From Celoporthe dispersa (taxonomy: Eukaryota > Ascomycota > Sordariomycetes > Diaporthales > Cryphonectriaceae), in NCBI GenBank assembly GCA_016584495.1, contig WAID01000013.1, positions 2,170,001 to 2,234,000 on the forward strand: a DNA stretch of 64,000 nucleotides. Reading direction: 5' to 3'. The notes beneath the pieces are model-generated. The model made no database searches. It saw only the letters and a list, made by a program, of their open reading frames with translations, and had not been told where the DNA came from. Made by a program: the position numbers and the translations under genes. Every line of letters starts with the position of its first letter. Position 1 is the stretch's first letter. Below, in pieces: positions 24,501 to 37,190 of the stretch.

Positions 24501-25719
24501 CAAATACAGGAGTATCTACCAAGGTGAACGCGACGTCGTTCATGGTCTTCAGAGCCATCAGTGCCTTCTTGAACGCATTGTCGTCGGTAAACTGCAGTGT
24601 GATGACTGGCGGGGACATAATTAGGCCATCAGCGTTCCGGTCGACAAAGGCGAATCCGAAAATCTCCTGTCCTTGGTACAGGGCTCCAAAGGCCTGGTGG
24701 CGAAGGAAGTTCTTGTTGTCATTGAGCCAGGCTTTGCGATGTGCGGGTTTCAGATTCTCCAGCCTCTCCAGTCCAGCCCTGCAGCTGATGGCCAAGGAGG
24801 TCTTCTTACGGTTCTTGTCGTCACCCAGGTCTAGACCTACTGGCCATAGCTTGCGCAGCGTCAAGGCAGACCGTTGGCCTCGCTTTCGAACCTGGGCATT
24901 CTGCCAATCATTTCGTAGTTCCCCAAGGAGATCCTCACGGGTCAAGCGGAACATGTTCTCGAGATGAGCAGCAGGCCGTTGCGCCATGTCGACGTCAAAC
25001 ACTTCATTAGCTCGCCGATAAAACGGTCTCTCAGTGGACAAGAACTCGTCCGTTGTTGGGTAGACCGCGATATTCCGAAAGTTCTCGAAGTCGTTGTCAT
25101 GTCTTCCGCCAGGAGCGAATGACTCTCCCGCATTGATGACTGGAGATTTTCGAAGCTGTAAGAGATTCTGGATCTTGTAGCCTAGCCGCCGAGTCTCAGG
25201 GCATGCCGCCTCGACGAGCTTGACCTGTTGGACGACAGCCTCAACGTCATCCTGAACGTCGACATCGGCAGATCTAGGTAGGGACAGGAGCTCGAGGGAC
25301 AGCCACGAGAAGACCCTGAGCTGCTCGTCCGCCAGCACGCCAGCCCTGACAACACTGACAAGGGCATTCCACAACGTGGGTGGTTTGACGATGGCTTTCA
25401 GGACGATCTGGAGGATCTGGCCATCGGCGAGAAGTTTGAGCTGGTCATCGGCCAGGTAGTCGATAAATTGGAGGATCTGTGACTTGATGAAGGCAGGACT
25501 CAGATCCACCCTGACGGACAGCTGCAGGGCCTCGATGCCATGTTTGGCGGCAACGATACCCTCGATGCATGTAGCTGGTGTGGGCTGGCACCGGACAGCT
25601 TCGAAGAATAATTTGGCGTCGTTGGCGGACTGTATCTTCCTGTTGCCGTTGAGAATGTGGCGCAATAGCCCCGCCAGGCGCGCGGCTCTGTCACCCGCTC
25701 CCTTTGTTTGCAAAGTCAT
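18509..25719 (-). CDS. SF1 helicase / NFX1-type zinc finger / triple CbxX-type AAA+ fusion (ZNFX1-like)
   Basis: Exons: 25719-22797, 22736-22399, 22304-20714, 20619-19831 and 19689-18509, about 2,273 codons. The SF1 helicase (roughly residues 475-1090) shows QGPPGTGKS, VVVVEEAGEIQEA, IGDHKQLRP, KQHRMHPDIS and ERLNVLLSRARN. A Cys/His-rich NFX1-like finger follows (GLHKCNMRCHRVSDHSKMPC), then a charged coiled coil and three AAA+ modules. Their Walker A motifs are GNPGTGKTTVARLYAKF, GNPGTGKTTVANLYGR and GPPGTGKTTTAKKMGK; their Walker B motifs contain FIDEAYQL, VIDEAYGL and FIDEAYRL. A coiled coil and CPVGFPWIRQAGGYRCAGG close the protein. The helicase belongs with ZNFX1 and S. pombe Hrr1, which act in RNA silencing or antiviral sensing; the role here is inferred. 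Two breaks are inferred: C run 22721-22726 (one extra) and A run 21712-21715 (one missing). An in-frame upstream ATG at 25818 is an alternative start. Confidence 0.88.
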
Positions 25720-26680
25720 CTTGAAGTGACTGGTGAGTATGTGTGGTTCTTGTGAAGATGGAGTATGTGAGATTAGAGATTGAGGTAAATGAGGACGATA
25801 AGTTGAACGAGTTGGCAAGACACAATGCTAGTTGGCAATAAGCAGCTTAGGATTATTTGAGATGCTTAATCGTGCTGCCGGCTTGGGACAGACAGACGTT
25901 GACTGATTTCAGTCAACCTTGTCCAGCGCCTAGCCAGCATATAATGGAGCGCGATCACCCTGCCTTGTCTACTGAGAAAGACGTTGGGACCGAAAATTCA
26001 AGGGAGGCAGGACAATATTCCTAGAAAAGCAGAAAAAGGGTGGATGTATCTTAGTTATGGAGACTTTGCAGGTTGAGAAGTCGGGTTGACTCTGTGGTGT
26101 TCTGGTTGGGACTAGGGAAAGTGCAGGTTGATATTTACCAACATTTGCATGTTGACTGTCTGAGCCTCAACCAGGTCGCGTTGTCCAGCCCATATTTCTG
26201 CACTTTAGAGATGCTGTGTCATGCATTCGTTGGCTGGGCAGAAACCCGGCGGCAAAAATGCATTGCCATTCGTTGGTTGCATGGCAGGCCTCCTGCATTG
26301 GCTTGAGACACCCACATGCTTTGTCCAGCAAACGGTAAGACAGCACAACATCAGCATGACAGCACTTTCCCGCATTCACGAGGTGGGAGCGCGCTTTGCT
26401 TGGATGGTTGATGCATAATTATGACGAGATGGATCTCGTGCCAGCAGGCTGCACCTGCGGCTGCAGCGGTCAACGGCTCAGGGTCGTCGGCTGGAGTGAT
26501 CAAGGAAAAGTGGAAGGTTTGACCGGAGGTGTCCTCCCACTCGTCATTTTCCGTGAATTGGTAAGATAAACTCCTAACAGAGGACCCCCAACAACACGGA
26601 TTTTTCACCTTCCTACCATCCATTACTGACCTCAAAACCATCATTTTCATCTTGAACGTATATCTCAAGAAACCAGCAGC
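25720..26680. other. Divergent promoter region, ZNFX1-like / unknown protein
   Basis: 961 bases between two head-to-head genes. No coding region is supported. A shared regulatory region is possible. Confidence 0.5.
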
Positions 26681-28252
26681 ATGTGGATACCAAGAGAAGC
26701 TCGTGAGGACCGCCCTCGTGGCTATTTCAAAGGTGACAAATTTTCTACTTCATTCAACAGGAATGCGAGAACCGTTAGGAGTTCAAAGTCGAGAATGCCC
26801 TATACCACCAACCCAGAGCCTCTTCTAGGTCGTCTGCTCCATTCCTTGAGCAAGTTCGATTTCGACCAAGATGCGAAGAACTACGAGACGAGCTCCGCCA
26901 TCACCGACTGCAAGACGGTGGCTTCTTACAACTGGATTGGCAGAAGAGAAGCTACAATCATCGTTCCAGGTGAGCTCTTCGCACGAAGGGACAAATAGAG
27001 GCTGTTATTTGGCCTGCGGAGGAGACAAATCATTAATAAATACTGAGAAAACATGGCAGGAAAACCGCCCAGATGGACACCCCCCACCCAAGCCCGCCAA
27101 CTCAAACCCGATGATGGCGTGTATTTTCGGGACCGCAACGCGGCCAATTATTCCATACACCCCATCGAATCTGCCATCGTCGCCACTCTGACGATGGATC
27201 CGGACGCAGCACGAGAGATCGACGTTGTCACCTGCAGCAGCACTCTTGGCAATCTCCTCCGGTTCATTAGGGAAGAGGACAAGAGATTCCGTGTGCTGGT
27301 CGAGCTCGTTGGAAACACAGTCTTCTTCGTCCGCCGCGAGAACACACCTCGGGAGCTGATACCTGAGGTCAGAGGATACGGCCATTCGTTTCCCGAGGCG
27401 TACACCACCTGGGACCCTGAGGTCAAGGAGTCGACTTCGCACCAGCGGGTGCTCTCATACCGCTTTGGAGGGCTAGGATGTCTGGTCCGGTTCGAGGGCA
27501 ACGGATATATAGTCGACAAAGACGACAAGAGCACGGATAGCCTCTCGGACCGCACTGGCCCAGCGGCTGTGGATGTTGCGGAAACGGCCGAGGACTTATT
27601 AGCTACCTTTTCGGGAGGCCGTGTGACTTTAGAACCGCCCACGGACTACAGCAAAGGCCTCAAGGTCATCAGAGCAGGCCGTCTCATCAAGCAAGACCGC
27701 ATCTTTGAGCTCAAAACGCGATCCACTAGGCGGAAGGAGGCAGCCTTTTCCGAGGACACATTTGGAGACCAGCTACCAAGACTGTGGGCGGCTCAAGTGC
27801 CTAAATTCATCCTCGCATACCACACGTGGGGATTTTTCGAGGAAAACGACATCACCATCAGGGATGCCCGGGACGAGGTCAGCGCCTGGGAGAAGGAACA
27901 CGTTGACGTCCTTTCACGCCTGGCAGCTCTGATGCATCACGTCATAGCCCTGGTGAGGGCAAGACCTGATTCCAAGTTGGAGCTTCGTCATGATGCTGTT
28001 GGGATCCTCGAGATACGCGAGCAGCTTCTGGACGCTGGAGATGTGCTGTCTCAGCAGGTCCGGTCATTGTGGGTGAACGATGGAGAGAGTATCCATTGCA
28101 ACACTTCTGGTTTCGGGGACAGTGGCTCGGACCTCATTAACTTTGAGACGGATGGCCCTGCTGAAAACGATTGCGACGATGACAAGTTCAATCCCGATTT
28201 CACTGCATGCTCAGCAGATGGCTGCGGATACTGTGGACGATGCTCTTACTGA
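26681..28252 (+). CDS. Conserved fungal protein of unknown function (often mislabelled geranylgeranyl pyrophosphate synthetase)
   Basis: Exons 26681-26969 and 27060-28252 give 493 residues in frame. The junction reads IIVPGKPPRW. Conserved blocks include ASYNWIGRREATIIVPG, GVYFRDRNAANY, STLGNLLRFIREEDKRFRV, ELVGNTVFFVRRENTP, PEVRGYGHSFPEAYTTW and YRFGGLGCLVRFE. From memory, fungal databases often give this family a prenyl synthase label. I see no DDxxD-type prenyltransferase motif, so I do not endorse that. The C-terminus has a Cys-rich tail, DGCGYCGRCSY, which may bind metal. It is transcribed divergently from the ZNFX1-like helicase, which raises the possibility of a shared process but does not prove one. 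Confidence 0.78.
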
Positions 28253-31200
28253 AGGTGGAAAAAGTAAACGCTCTCTATTCACTTAGCTATTAGTGCCTAA
28301 AATCTCATTATGGGCGTCGCGCCCTTGTCTGATAATTTTAATGACAATGACAATTCAACTGGTGTACGAAGCCACACCGGAGTTGTTCCGCAGGCTGCCT
28401 CGACAGCTCGACAAGACCATCGACTGTATCGCCACGGCTCCGCCTGATTGTGACAGAGTTGGACATACCTTCCCCCCCCCCCCTTTGTTTCGCTTTCTTT
28501 CGTTCTTTCCAGCTCCTTACTGCTAGTACAGACAGCCAATACGTCACCATCGCCTCCTACGTGGCGTCGCAATTTGCAGAAACCGATATGAACAGTATCG
28601 AATTAACAAGTCGAGATTTGCCGTGCAAGAGTTTCAAGCTAGCAGACGGCAGCTCCGTAGCAGAAGCAAACATCTCGGAAACAGAACTGCCATTGGCGAC
28701 TTCGCGTAGTACCCTTAAGTCATGCCAAGCTTCAGATGTCGCAGTGTGACACGGGATCACGACCTGGAAAAGCAAAGCACTGGACCCTCAGCTCAGCTCA
28801 GGTATTTGGCGCCCATGACATCCTTGCTGAGTACACCGCTCCTGTGTGGCGGGGAGGTTTCATGGCTTGGCGTCGGCTGTTGGGTAAGTTATGGTCCAGG
28901 GAAGGGTGATATTAGGGCCATTTTGGGATGCTTCCCTCATGGATCTGACGAGGACGTATATGGTGTGGTGTGGCCTCGTGTACTCTGGAGGCAGATGAGG
29001 TCGGCGAGATCGAGGTGCCGCGGTCCGACACGGGGGGGGGTTGCTTGTCTGCAGGCCAAGCATCAGCATCAGGAGATTCTTTCATGCTGTGACACCCCAG
29101 AATGTCACACTTGAGAGGGAGAGCCAGTCGGAGCTGGCCGCCCAGACGGAGTGAGTGAGCAGCGCCATCATAATTCTGCAATGTGGTCAGGGCGTCGTCA
29201 CTGAAGACTGGTGAGTGAGAGAGATAGGGTCGACGACTCGATCTCGGGCCGCACCGCTGAGGCTTGGCGTGTTGGGGTCCCCAGCAAGCCCTGGCTCAGA
29301 TCACTGCCCTGGCGCTGGAAGGATAATTTGTCCACCACTCTTCTCCCATCTCCCGTCTGGTTTTTTTCTCTCTTTTCTTTCGAGTCTTTCTCTGGACATC
29401 AGGATCAAGCAAGGCGACAAGCATCTGCAAGACAAGAACACCAGGGACTCTAGATTTCAGGCTGCCTGCAGGAATTTTGTAGTAGTATTCTGCATGCAGT
29501 CTCGGGTGATCTCCTCCCGAAAGATCTCAGCTATATTCCGCCCTCACCCCCCTGAACAAATAATATCCGAGCCAGATGCGCGCTGACCACTGAACTTTCT
29601 GCGTTGCCCTCTAAGGCTGCGAGGATTCTGCGGTTCAGTCCTAAAAAAATCTGTTAATGGTCGATTCGATCTCGTGACACCTGCAGAAGGGAAGAGGGGG
29701 GGGAGGGGAGGACCAAAGAAGATGCACAGCGAATTGTGTGGCACGCGACGGCGGTCTGGCGTGGGGGCAACCGTTCCCATGCTAGGTAAGTATCATGTAT
29801 TCGTGGTCTATTTTGAGCTTTGCGTAGGGCGTGCATGCTACGATCCTGCATCAAAGCGCGCGCGCTCTCTCTCTCTCCTCTCCCTGGTACACATACTTGT
29901 GCCAAGCCATCCTCGCGCCACGTAGGGAACAAGATCTGAGCTTTTCGAAGATTTGTCAGTGGCTTATGTAGTCGGTAGACTTTTGAGATTTCCTCAGCGC
30001 CCTGCGGTCTCGGACCTCATTGTGCCCTTGGCGGTGACATGTCAAAGCACTGATCAGTTTGTGATGGATCTGTGGTGGATACACGATGCGGTGGGCGCTA
30101 CTACTATGTGATGTATGATATGCATGCGGCGATGTCGACATTGGGGACGTCTCGGCCGGGAAGATGTACTATTCGGAAGTGTAGAAGTGGACCCTAAAAA
30201 AAAAAGTTAGACGTCAAACGTCGTGGTCGAGAGGCCTGACCCTCCCTCCCTCCCCCCAGAGTGCCTGGGTAGCAGATGAATGGTACTATTACTATGTCGG
30301 TAGGTCAGTTCTGAATCAGCCCCAGCTGTCATGACAAGTTGGCTTCGTGTCATGGCGGGTTGGGTATAGCGCAACGAGAGCTGTTCCACGGTCGGACCAG
30401 GTGGACCGCAAACCTGACGGAGAATCTCTCTACAGGAAGGGCGATGATGGGGCCCTGCTACCGAAGAACAAGAACAGAAATGAAAGAAGAAAAAAAAGCT
30501 GAGGTCAAATTTGAGGTTGACCAAGGAGCTCAAACGCAAAGCAGCACATTGGTCGCTCCCACTGGAACGGCTCCGGGCCCCTGGGCAAGTCATTACGTTA
30601 CATGTATTCACCCCCAGCCGCAAGAACCCGGCAGAGGGTCTTTATTTTACCTAATAGCCCTCCCCTTCCGGCATCTCTTCGTCCACAATCGCCTGGGTAT
30701 TTTCTACCTGTCATGTGCCCTCTGCATTACCTCGAGATGGGCTTTCAGCCTCATCCGTTCTTGGTACGCGGTGGGCTGCGAGACTGGGGGCATCCGGAGT
30801 ACTCCGCGTTAGGGTCTTGAGGGCGGGCTGAAGTACAGAGGACTTACCGTACAGCCTAATTACGCCATGGAGGGACCCAGCCCAACCCAGCCCGTCGACT
30901 CTCTCTCTCTCCCTCTCCCCCAACCCAATTGCCATTATGAATTTCGTGTTTTAATTGTCGACCATGATAAGGTCATGATTTTGGTGCTCTTTATCTCTTC
31001 CCCTCCGCTAACCAGCGCATCGCAACACCACCACTCCTGGCCACCTCGAGCCAACCGACATGAAACATCTCACCCATCATTCCCAGGTTCGTCCATGGGC
31101 CACAAGACGATCCCGTCCAATACCAGTGCTCCCAATGACGACAGGCCTGGGATAAATGGAATGGATTTTATCGGGTATGGTCTCAGCAGGGCTAAATATT

Positions 31201-32918
31201 TGGCGGGGCCCCGGCAACAACGACACATGGCCGGTGACATGGATCTGCTATGATCTCTTCCTCCCTCCTTCTCCTCCTGCTACGTAGTTGAACAAAAAAA
31301 AAAAGAGAGAAAAGAGCGAGAGAGGGAAGGACCGATCTCTAGGTTTCTCTTGTGCGACCTGCATGACTAACATCTCTCACTCCCTCCTTCCCTCCCACTG
31401 CCACCGTAAATTCTTTTTTTTTTTTTCCTTCTTCGAAAAAGAGCCAAGCCATCACAAGCATCTCAGGCGACCACTTACCCAAAACATCCAGATCCGGCGT
31501 CTTGTCCTGGATTTATCTCCGCGCGTTGAGAGTATGTAATAATCGGAGCCCAGCCCAGATTTCCTTGTTCCATGAGCCAGCTCCCGTCCTCTCCTCCCTC
31601 CCTTCTTCCCACATGCCTCCCCCCCCTCTCCTTCTCCTTCTTTTCCTTCGAGCCATGCCAAGATTCGGATTCTAAGAAGAAAAACCTACGATAGAAGAAG
31701 AAGAAAGGAAGACAAAAAAAAAGAAGAAGGAAACATCTCACATCGTCATCCACCACCGTTCGCCAGGGTTGGGAGAGCGCTGGCTTTGACAGAAGTAAAA
31801 CCAATACAAATGACACAGATAAGCCAGGCTTATCTCATCCTGGTTTCGATCGTCACCTAAAACATCCCTAGCCAAGAGATCTGGCGTCCCGCCCTTCATT
31901 CTTTCCCCATTGACACAGCCGGGAATAGTCGAGGCATTCTTTGCTCCTGGCAAACCATTCCAGGCGTAACGTCTCGAAAGATTTTGCCCGTCTGATAAGG
32001 CCAGGCGGTGGTCTGTCTCTACTCAACAGCTCACGCGACCTATCACCTCGCCTTCAGGACGAGACAGTCTAGATTCAAGCCACGACCAGTCCTGACTGTA
32101 CCACACCCACACGGCACTGAAGGACAGGACAGTGCCAAGTGTGCGCAAGGATCTTACACGACTTTACTGGGTGCTCCTTGGGTGCACGACAACTCTATCT
32201 TGTCGGATCTGGCCTGCAGCATCAGGACCCCTTACACCCCCCTTCCCCCTGGCGGCAGCACCCTTTCGGAGCGTCGACAAGCCCGGCCTGGACTGGGCTC
32301 AGATGCGCACTGCAGCCTATACCCTTTGGACCTGGCCTCTTCCTCTCCCTCTCGCACACCCTGGAGTTTCCCTGATTTCCCTTATCAGCCCTGCCCAAGA
32401 TTTCGATATAACCCTTTCCTGGCGACGAGGTCGTGCCGATGGGGAGAAGCTAGACTGTGGTCACCACCTCTTCCCGGCTGTCCTATCTCGCGGACCCTGT
32501 CACTCAACTGCCTAAGGTGGTCTGGTCTTGGGGAAGCTGCATTACCCAAGTGACAATCTACAGCCAGAAACAGACCTCTGAAGATCCTATCCGGGAACAC
32601 CAGCGTGGCGGCAGAACCCCGGAAGAGAGCTGCCCTCTGATACTCGGTACCTCCGGCCAACAACGCAGGAATACGATATCAGCAGGAACCCAGGTCACCT
32701 GTCAACAAGGAGTAGAGCCCAAGCACACACATTGGCTGGGCCCGTCGCTTGATCTGGGCCATACGCTGCGCGTTCTCTCTCTCTCTCTCTGTCCCTCCCC
32801 GTTGACCCCCGCCCCGGCTTGGGTCCAGGTTGGGTCTGACGCACTGTGGTTTGCCTGCTGCTGTGCCTTATTATCATTATCATCCTCACGCCAGCCGCCC
32901 ACACCAACCTCCTTCAAG
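28253..32918. other. Long gene-free stretch upstream of a transcription factor
   Basis: 4.67 kb with no supported gene. It is full of pyrimidine runs (for example 28471-28484, 29357-29380, 31381-31425, 31600-31640), purine runs and short open frames without recognisable protein features. The longest, about 180 codons at 32008-32553, has a Ser/Pro/Arg composition typical of non-coding GC-rich DNA. Likely content is an extended promoter plus a long 5' leader, perhaps with upstream ORFs, for the regulator at 32919. Confidence 0.5.
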
Positions 32919-35628
32919 ATGTCGATACCGAGCGCCATCTCCAGGACGGCACCTATTGCTATCGCGCCCAGACCCTCTCGCTTCACCCCGAACCGCCAAG
33001 GGGGCACCCATCCGGACGCCTATCCCGGGAGTTTTCACCATCAACATAACCACCACCACCACCAAAACAGCGGTTTCGACACGCCAGACTCGGTCGGATC
33101 CCCCTCGACAGGTTTTCCGGCCTGGCCCTGTGAGGCCTGTCAGCAGCGCCGGAATAAGTGCGTGATGAGCGACGACGACGACGCCTGTATCGCCTGCAGA
33201 GCCCGCGGAACAGAGTGTTCGCTGGTCGGCAGCCCGCCTCCGCGGAAGAGGAAACTGCACGGTGACTACAGCGAGAGCCTGAGCAAACGAGGGTGAGCAG
33301 CGACTCCCCTTGACTAATCTCTTTCCCTCCCCCCTCCCATCCCATCCCACGTTCGACAGGCATTTCCAGCCACCACTACCACCACCATGATTTACCACCA
33401 CTGTCATCACCTCTACCACACACACAGACACACACACCCTCTCCTAAAACGATCCTCATGCTTGGCCTCCCTCGGGCCGCGTGCGCACAACACCACAAAA
33501 CCTTATCATTGAAAAGAAAAAGAAAAAATAGTTAGCCACGCTGCTGCCAGGATTGTTTTTTTTTTTAAACCCCCTTCCTTTTCCCCACCCAAACCACACA
33601 ACTCTTCGTGCGAGAAGAATCCTCTCGACAGCTTTTGAATCTGATTGGTCATTCTATATGTAATAGGTCTCCAGGGCTTGATAACAACAGTAGAGGCGGG
33701 CGACAGCATCAGTCAAGCCTGTCCAGCACTGCAGCAAGCAGTTCGTTCATCGAGGAGATGGCCAACTTTGGCGGGCCGACCCTGCTGAAGAGGACATTGG
33801 GTCTGCAGGATGACCGCTATAGTCAGTATATCGGACCCACGACGGATTTTTGAGCCGTCCCTGATCAACCTCTCCACCTTTGACCCCCACGATGAGAGCC
33901 TCCTGTCACGAGGCGTCCTCCGCAAGGTCAGCGAGCATGACACATTCCTCCTGCTGCCGGACCAGAATACCATCGGCTATGAGCACATCCTCGAGGATGT
34001 CGACGAGATCGAGAGGATCGTCGCGCCTCATGGCCGCAAGCTGATAGACCTCTATTTCCGCATCGTCCACCCGGCCTTCCCCATCATCCAGAAGAACGTC
34101 TTTTATGAAAAGTACGAGCGCTCGCCCAGGGAATTCTCACCGCCGCTGCTGGCGGCTATGTACATCCTGGCCATCAACTGGTGGGACCAGGACGACGACC
34201 TGTCCTCACAGCTGCGGCCCAACGTCAGGGACCTCGAGAGGCTGGTCCGCACCACGCTCCCCGACGCCATGTACAGGCCAAAACTGTCTACCGTCCAGGC
34301 GGGACTGCTGCTCTCCCAGAGACCCGAGGGCGACCAGTGGGCACCGACGGCCCAGTTGATCGCCATCGCCCAGGAGCTGGGCCTGCACCTCGACTGCTCC
34401 AGCTGGAAGATCCCCCTCTGGGAGAAGGGACTGCGGAAACGACTGGCCTGGGGCCTGTACATGCAGGACAAATGGGGCGCTCTCGTGCACGGGCGGCCCT
34501 CGCACATCTTTGCCAGCCAGTGGGGGTGCTACCCCTCGGCGGGAACGATTTCCCCGGACGTGGAGTGGGACGAAGAGGACATCGGCGCCAAGCAGGACAT
34601 CGAGAAGGGCCGCGTGCTCTTCATGCAGATGATCCAACTGTCGCAGATCCTCGCCGAGATCCTCGAGACCTTTTACACGCTGCAGGCGATGCAAAACGTC
34701 ACCAACGCCGGCGCGCAGGGGACGCACCTGGTCCTGTCGCTGGCGAAACCCATCCAGCTGAAGCTGAAGGAGTGGTACGCCGCCCTGCCCGCCTCGATCC
34801 GCATGGACTCGACGTACCAGACCCTCTCGGCCAGCCCTAGCAACCCAGCCCGCTTGAGCAGCATAGGCTACCTGCACCTGGGCTACTTTGCCACCGAGAT
34901 CACCCTGCACAGGCGTATCGTGCGGTCGCTGGCAACGACGCACCCTCCCCCAGCGTCACCCAACGACCCGCCCACCGTGGCCGCCGCCTCACCTTCCGGC
35001 AGCGCCGCGAGTGACAGCTACGTCTTGCACATCTGCCGCAACGCCGCCAAGGCGCGCCTCATCTCGGCCATGGATTTTTGTGAACCGGCTCACGCCGTCG
35101 CACCTGCGCGCGTTTTGGTATTTTGCCTCCAAGACCAACTTTGCGCTCATCGGCACCTTTGGGTCGCTGCTGTGGGCGACGAGCCCCGGGCGCGAGGAGG
35201 CCGAGTGGTACCGCCGGCGACTAGGCGAGTACAGGTGGACGCTGTCCGTGTCGTCGAAGCCGGGCGAGGGCAAAGGGCTGACCGAGTTCGCGATGGGGAT
35301 GCTCGACATCTCGACGGGCCTGCTTAAGAAGCTGCCCGAGAAGCCCACCATGAGCCGGTCCGGGTCCATGACGGGCTTAGCTGGGTCCGCCGGCGCGAGG
35401 CGGTCGAGTCTGCTCGCTCTCGGCGGGAGCTACGGGCTCGGCGGTGGGCTCGGCGTCATCGGTGTCGATGGCGGTGGAGGTATGGACCTCGATACCAGCG
35501 GTGGCAGCGGTGTGCCTAGCGGGATGCACAGCCCGCGCACACCTGAGGGCGAAGGAAGCGAGGGCAGCGGGAGCAGCGACGAGGCCATGTATGGAGGTGA
35601 GTATGCCACCTCTACGGGCCACCTCTGA
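32919..35628 (+). CDS. Zn(II)2Cys6 transcription factor, possibly Dal81/TamA-like
   Basis: A nuclear DNA-binding regulator. Exons 32919-33292 and 33667-35628. The N-terminus has a His-rich run, then the binuclear zinc cluster CEACQQRRNKC...CIACRARGTEC and a basic PRKRK. The second exon holds LLKRTLGLQDDRYSQYIGPT, then the fungal transcription factor core (LYFRIVHPAFPIIQK, PPLLAAMYILA, GLHLDCSSWKIP, RKRLAWGLYMQDKW, HGRPSHI). The tail is Gly/Ser-rich. The block after the zinc cluster resembles Dal81/TamA regulators of nitrogen use; this is from memory and tentative. Two breaks, both one extra T, are inferred at 33847-33851 and 35075-35079. Allowing for them, the spliced length is exactly 778 codons including the stop, which supports both the intron and the indels. 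Confidence 0.85.
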
Positions 35629-37190
35629 GGCGCGGACCTAGAGTACCCTGCACCGCCCGGTACGATTTGATGTACATATTCAGAGGAAGGTTGGTCGAAC
35701 GTGGAGGAGAGAAGAGAGGGGGAAAATGGTCCTGAGGGACAGAACGGCCTAGAAGAGGAGGACGGCCCAAAAATGTGTATCAAGGCAAGGCGTATGGCAT
35801 CTCGTAGGGCTACGTTTCGCGACATATGACGTGCTTAAGGTGTATCATGGGTTCGTTCAAAGGAGGGGACGACCGCCCAAGGCCAGCCCGGGCCGCAGGA
35901 TGAAAAAGAGGGCCAGGGGGTGTCCAACTCCTCACCACAACAGCCAGCGGCAGAGTTTCTCTTAAGTAAGAGGAACGGGGCGTGCATGGTCACCACCAGT
36001 CATGGCCTCGCCGCTACTCCCTCGTACCACGTGTCGGCTCCCTCCGGGATGGTTTGGATCGTGGAAAGGTTTATGTTAAGGGTCACCCGGGATTTTATTC
36101 ATGATCGATCGATCCTCTTTGTATGTGTGTAAGGTTATGCTTGGACGACGGGTTTCAGCGGGCATTTCCCTTGCGTTGTTCCCTTTCTCTTTCGTCTCTG
36201 TTGTGTGTGTGCAGATATCATGATAGGGGCTTACACCTTTCTTATTTGCTCTCTTTCCACTTTCCCTCTCTTCTTTTCCCTGCTCTCCTTGGATGTTTGA
36301 TGATAAAGTGGACACCATGGTTTGGATCACTGGCAGCACCTCCTTTCACACACACACACACACACACACACTCTCTCTCTCTCTGTACATAACTTTGAAC
36401 TTGCTATTCTGTTCTATTTTGTCTGGAGCAAATACCCCCTGTTAGATAGAGGTGTCTGCAATCTCATGTGTACGTTCTTCTTGTTCCTCAGCCTGCCCAC
36501 GCCAGGGCTTGCCACCTTTTTCTGAAGCATTCCGACATCAAGGACTGTCCTCCAGACCTTGCTTCTTCCGCCATGTCGAGCATCTCGTCCTCGTCCTCGC
36601 CGCCGAGAGAGACATCGACGAGGTCGCTGCTGCTACCATACAGGCCGTGCGTGGTTGCCCCCACGTCTCGTCACCGTCGTTCGTCTCTCGCAAATCGTCG
36701 TCGCCATCGGCAGTTGTCACTCAGCCACCCACCCACTGGACAACCCAAACGCTACCTGGTCAACCTGGCTGGCAGAGGACCCTCGTTGGCCATGACACCA
36801 ACCTGGACGGGGACTATGCTTCGTTCTGGGGCCTTGCTTTCCTTCCTGGCTTTGCTTGCTGTTGCTACACGAAATGCAAGGCGAGGGCCGGCTCTATCGA
36901 CGACATCGCACCCACCTCGAGAGGAGACGGTGAAAAATAGACCGCACAGGTGAAAGGCACGAGCCGATTATTCATCAACACATTTATTTTCCCGAGAGGT
37001 TAGTTCTACGCTCATGATCTGCTGGACACCCGATTTTTATCACACTAAAACAAAGCAGAAACAACTGAAAGTGCACTCAAACCAACAAACCAATAGGAAC
37101 ACCACCAAGTCCTCTCAATCGTAACAAACCCACCGAAACCAAGGACCACCAAGCTTCCACGGGCTTGTTACGCCCTTCGCGCCCCCATTT
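35629..37190. other. Gene-poor region between regulator and secreted repeat protein
   Basis: 1.56 kb. It contains the 3' region of the transcription factor, a CA/CT microsatellite, and Ser/Arg-rich open frames at 36452-36953 on the plus strand that I do not accept as a gene. It ends in the 3' region of the minus-strand repeat protein. Confidence 0.5.
36347..36384. repeat. (CA)n(CT)n microsatellite
   Basis: A CA run followed directly by a CT run, visible in the sequence. Confidence 0.9.

Noticed and set aside
26681..28252. Prenyl diphosphate synthase
   Set aside because: No DDxxD-type motifs; the name is only a database habit for this family as I remember it.
32008..32553. 181-codon frame in the leader of the transcription factor
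   Set aside because: No family features; overlapping frames are equally open. At most a candidate upstream ORF.
36452..36953. Ser/Arg-rich plus-strand frames of about 160 codons
   Set aside because: Two overlapping frames of similar length, no domain, low-complexity composition; too weak to call a gene.
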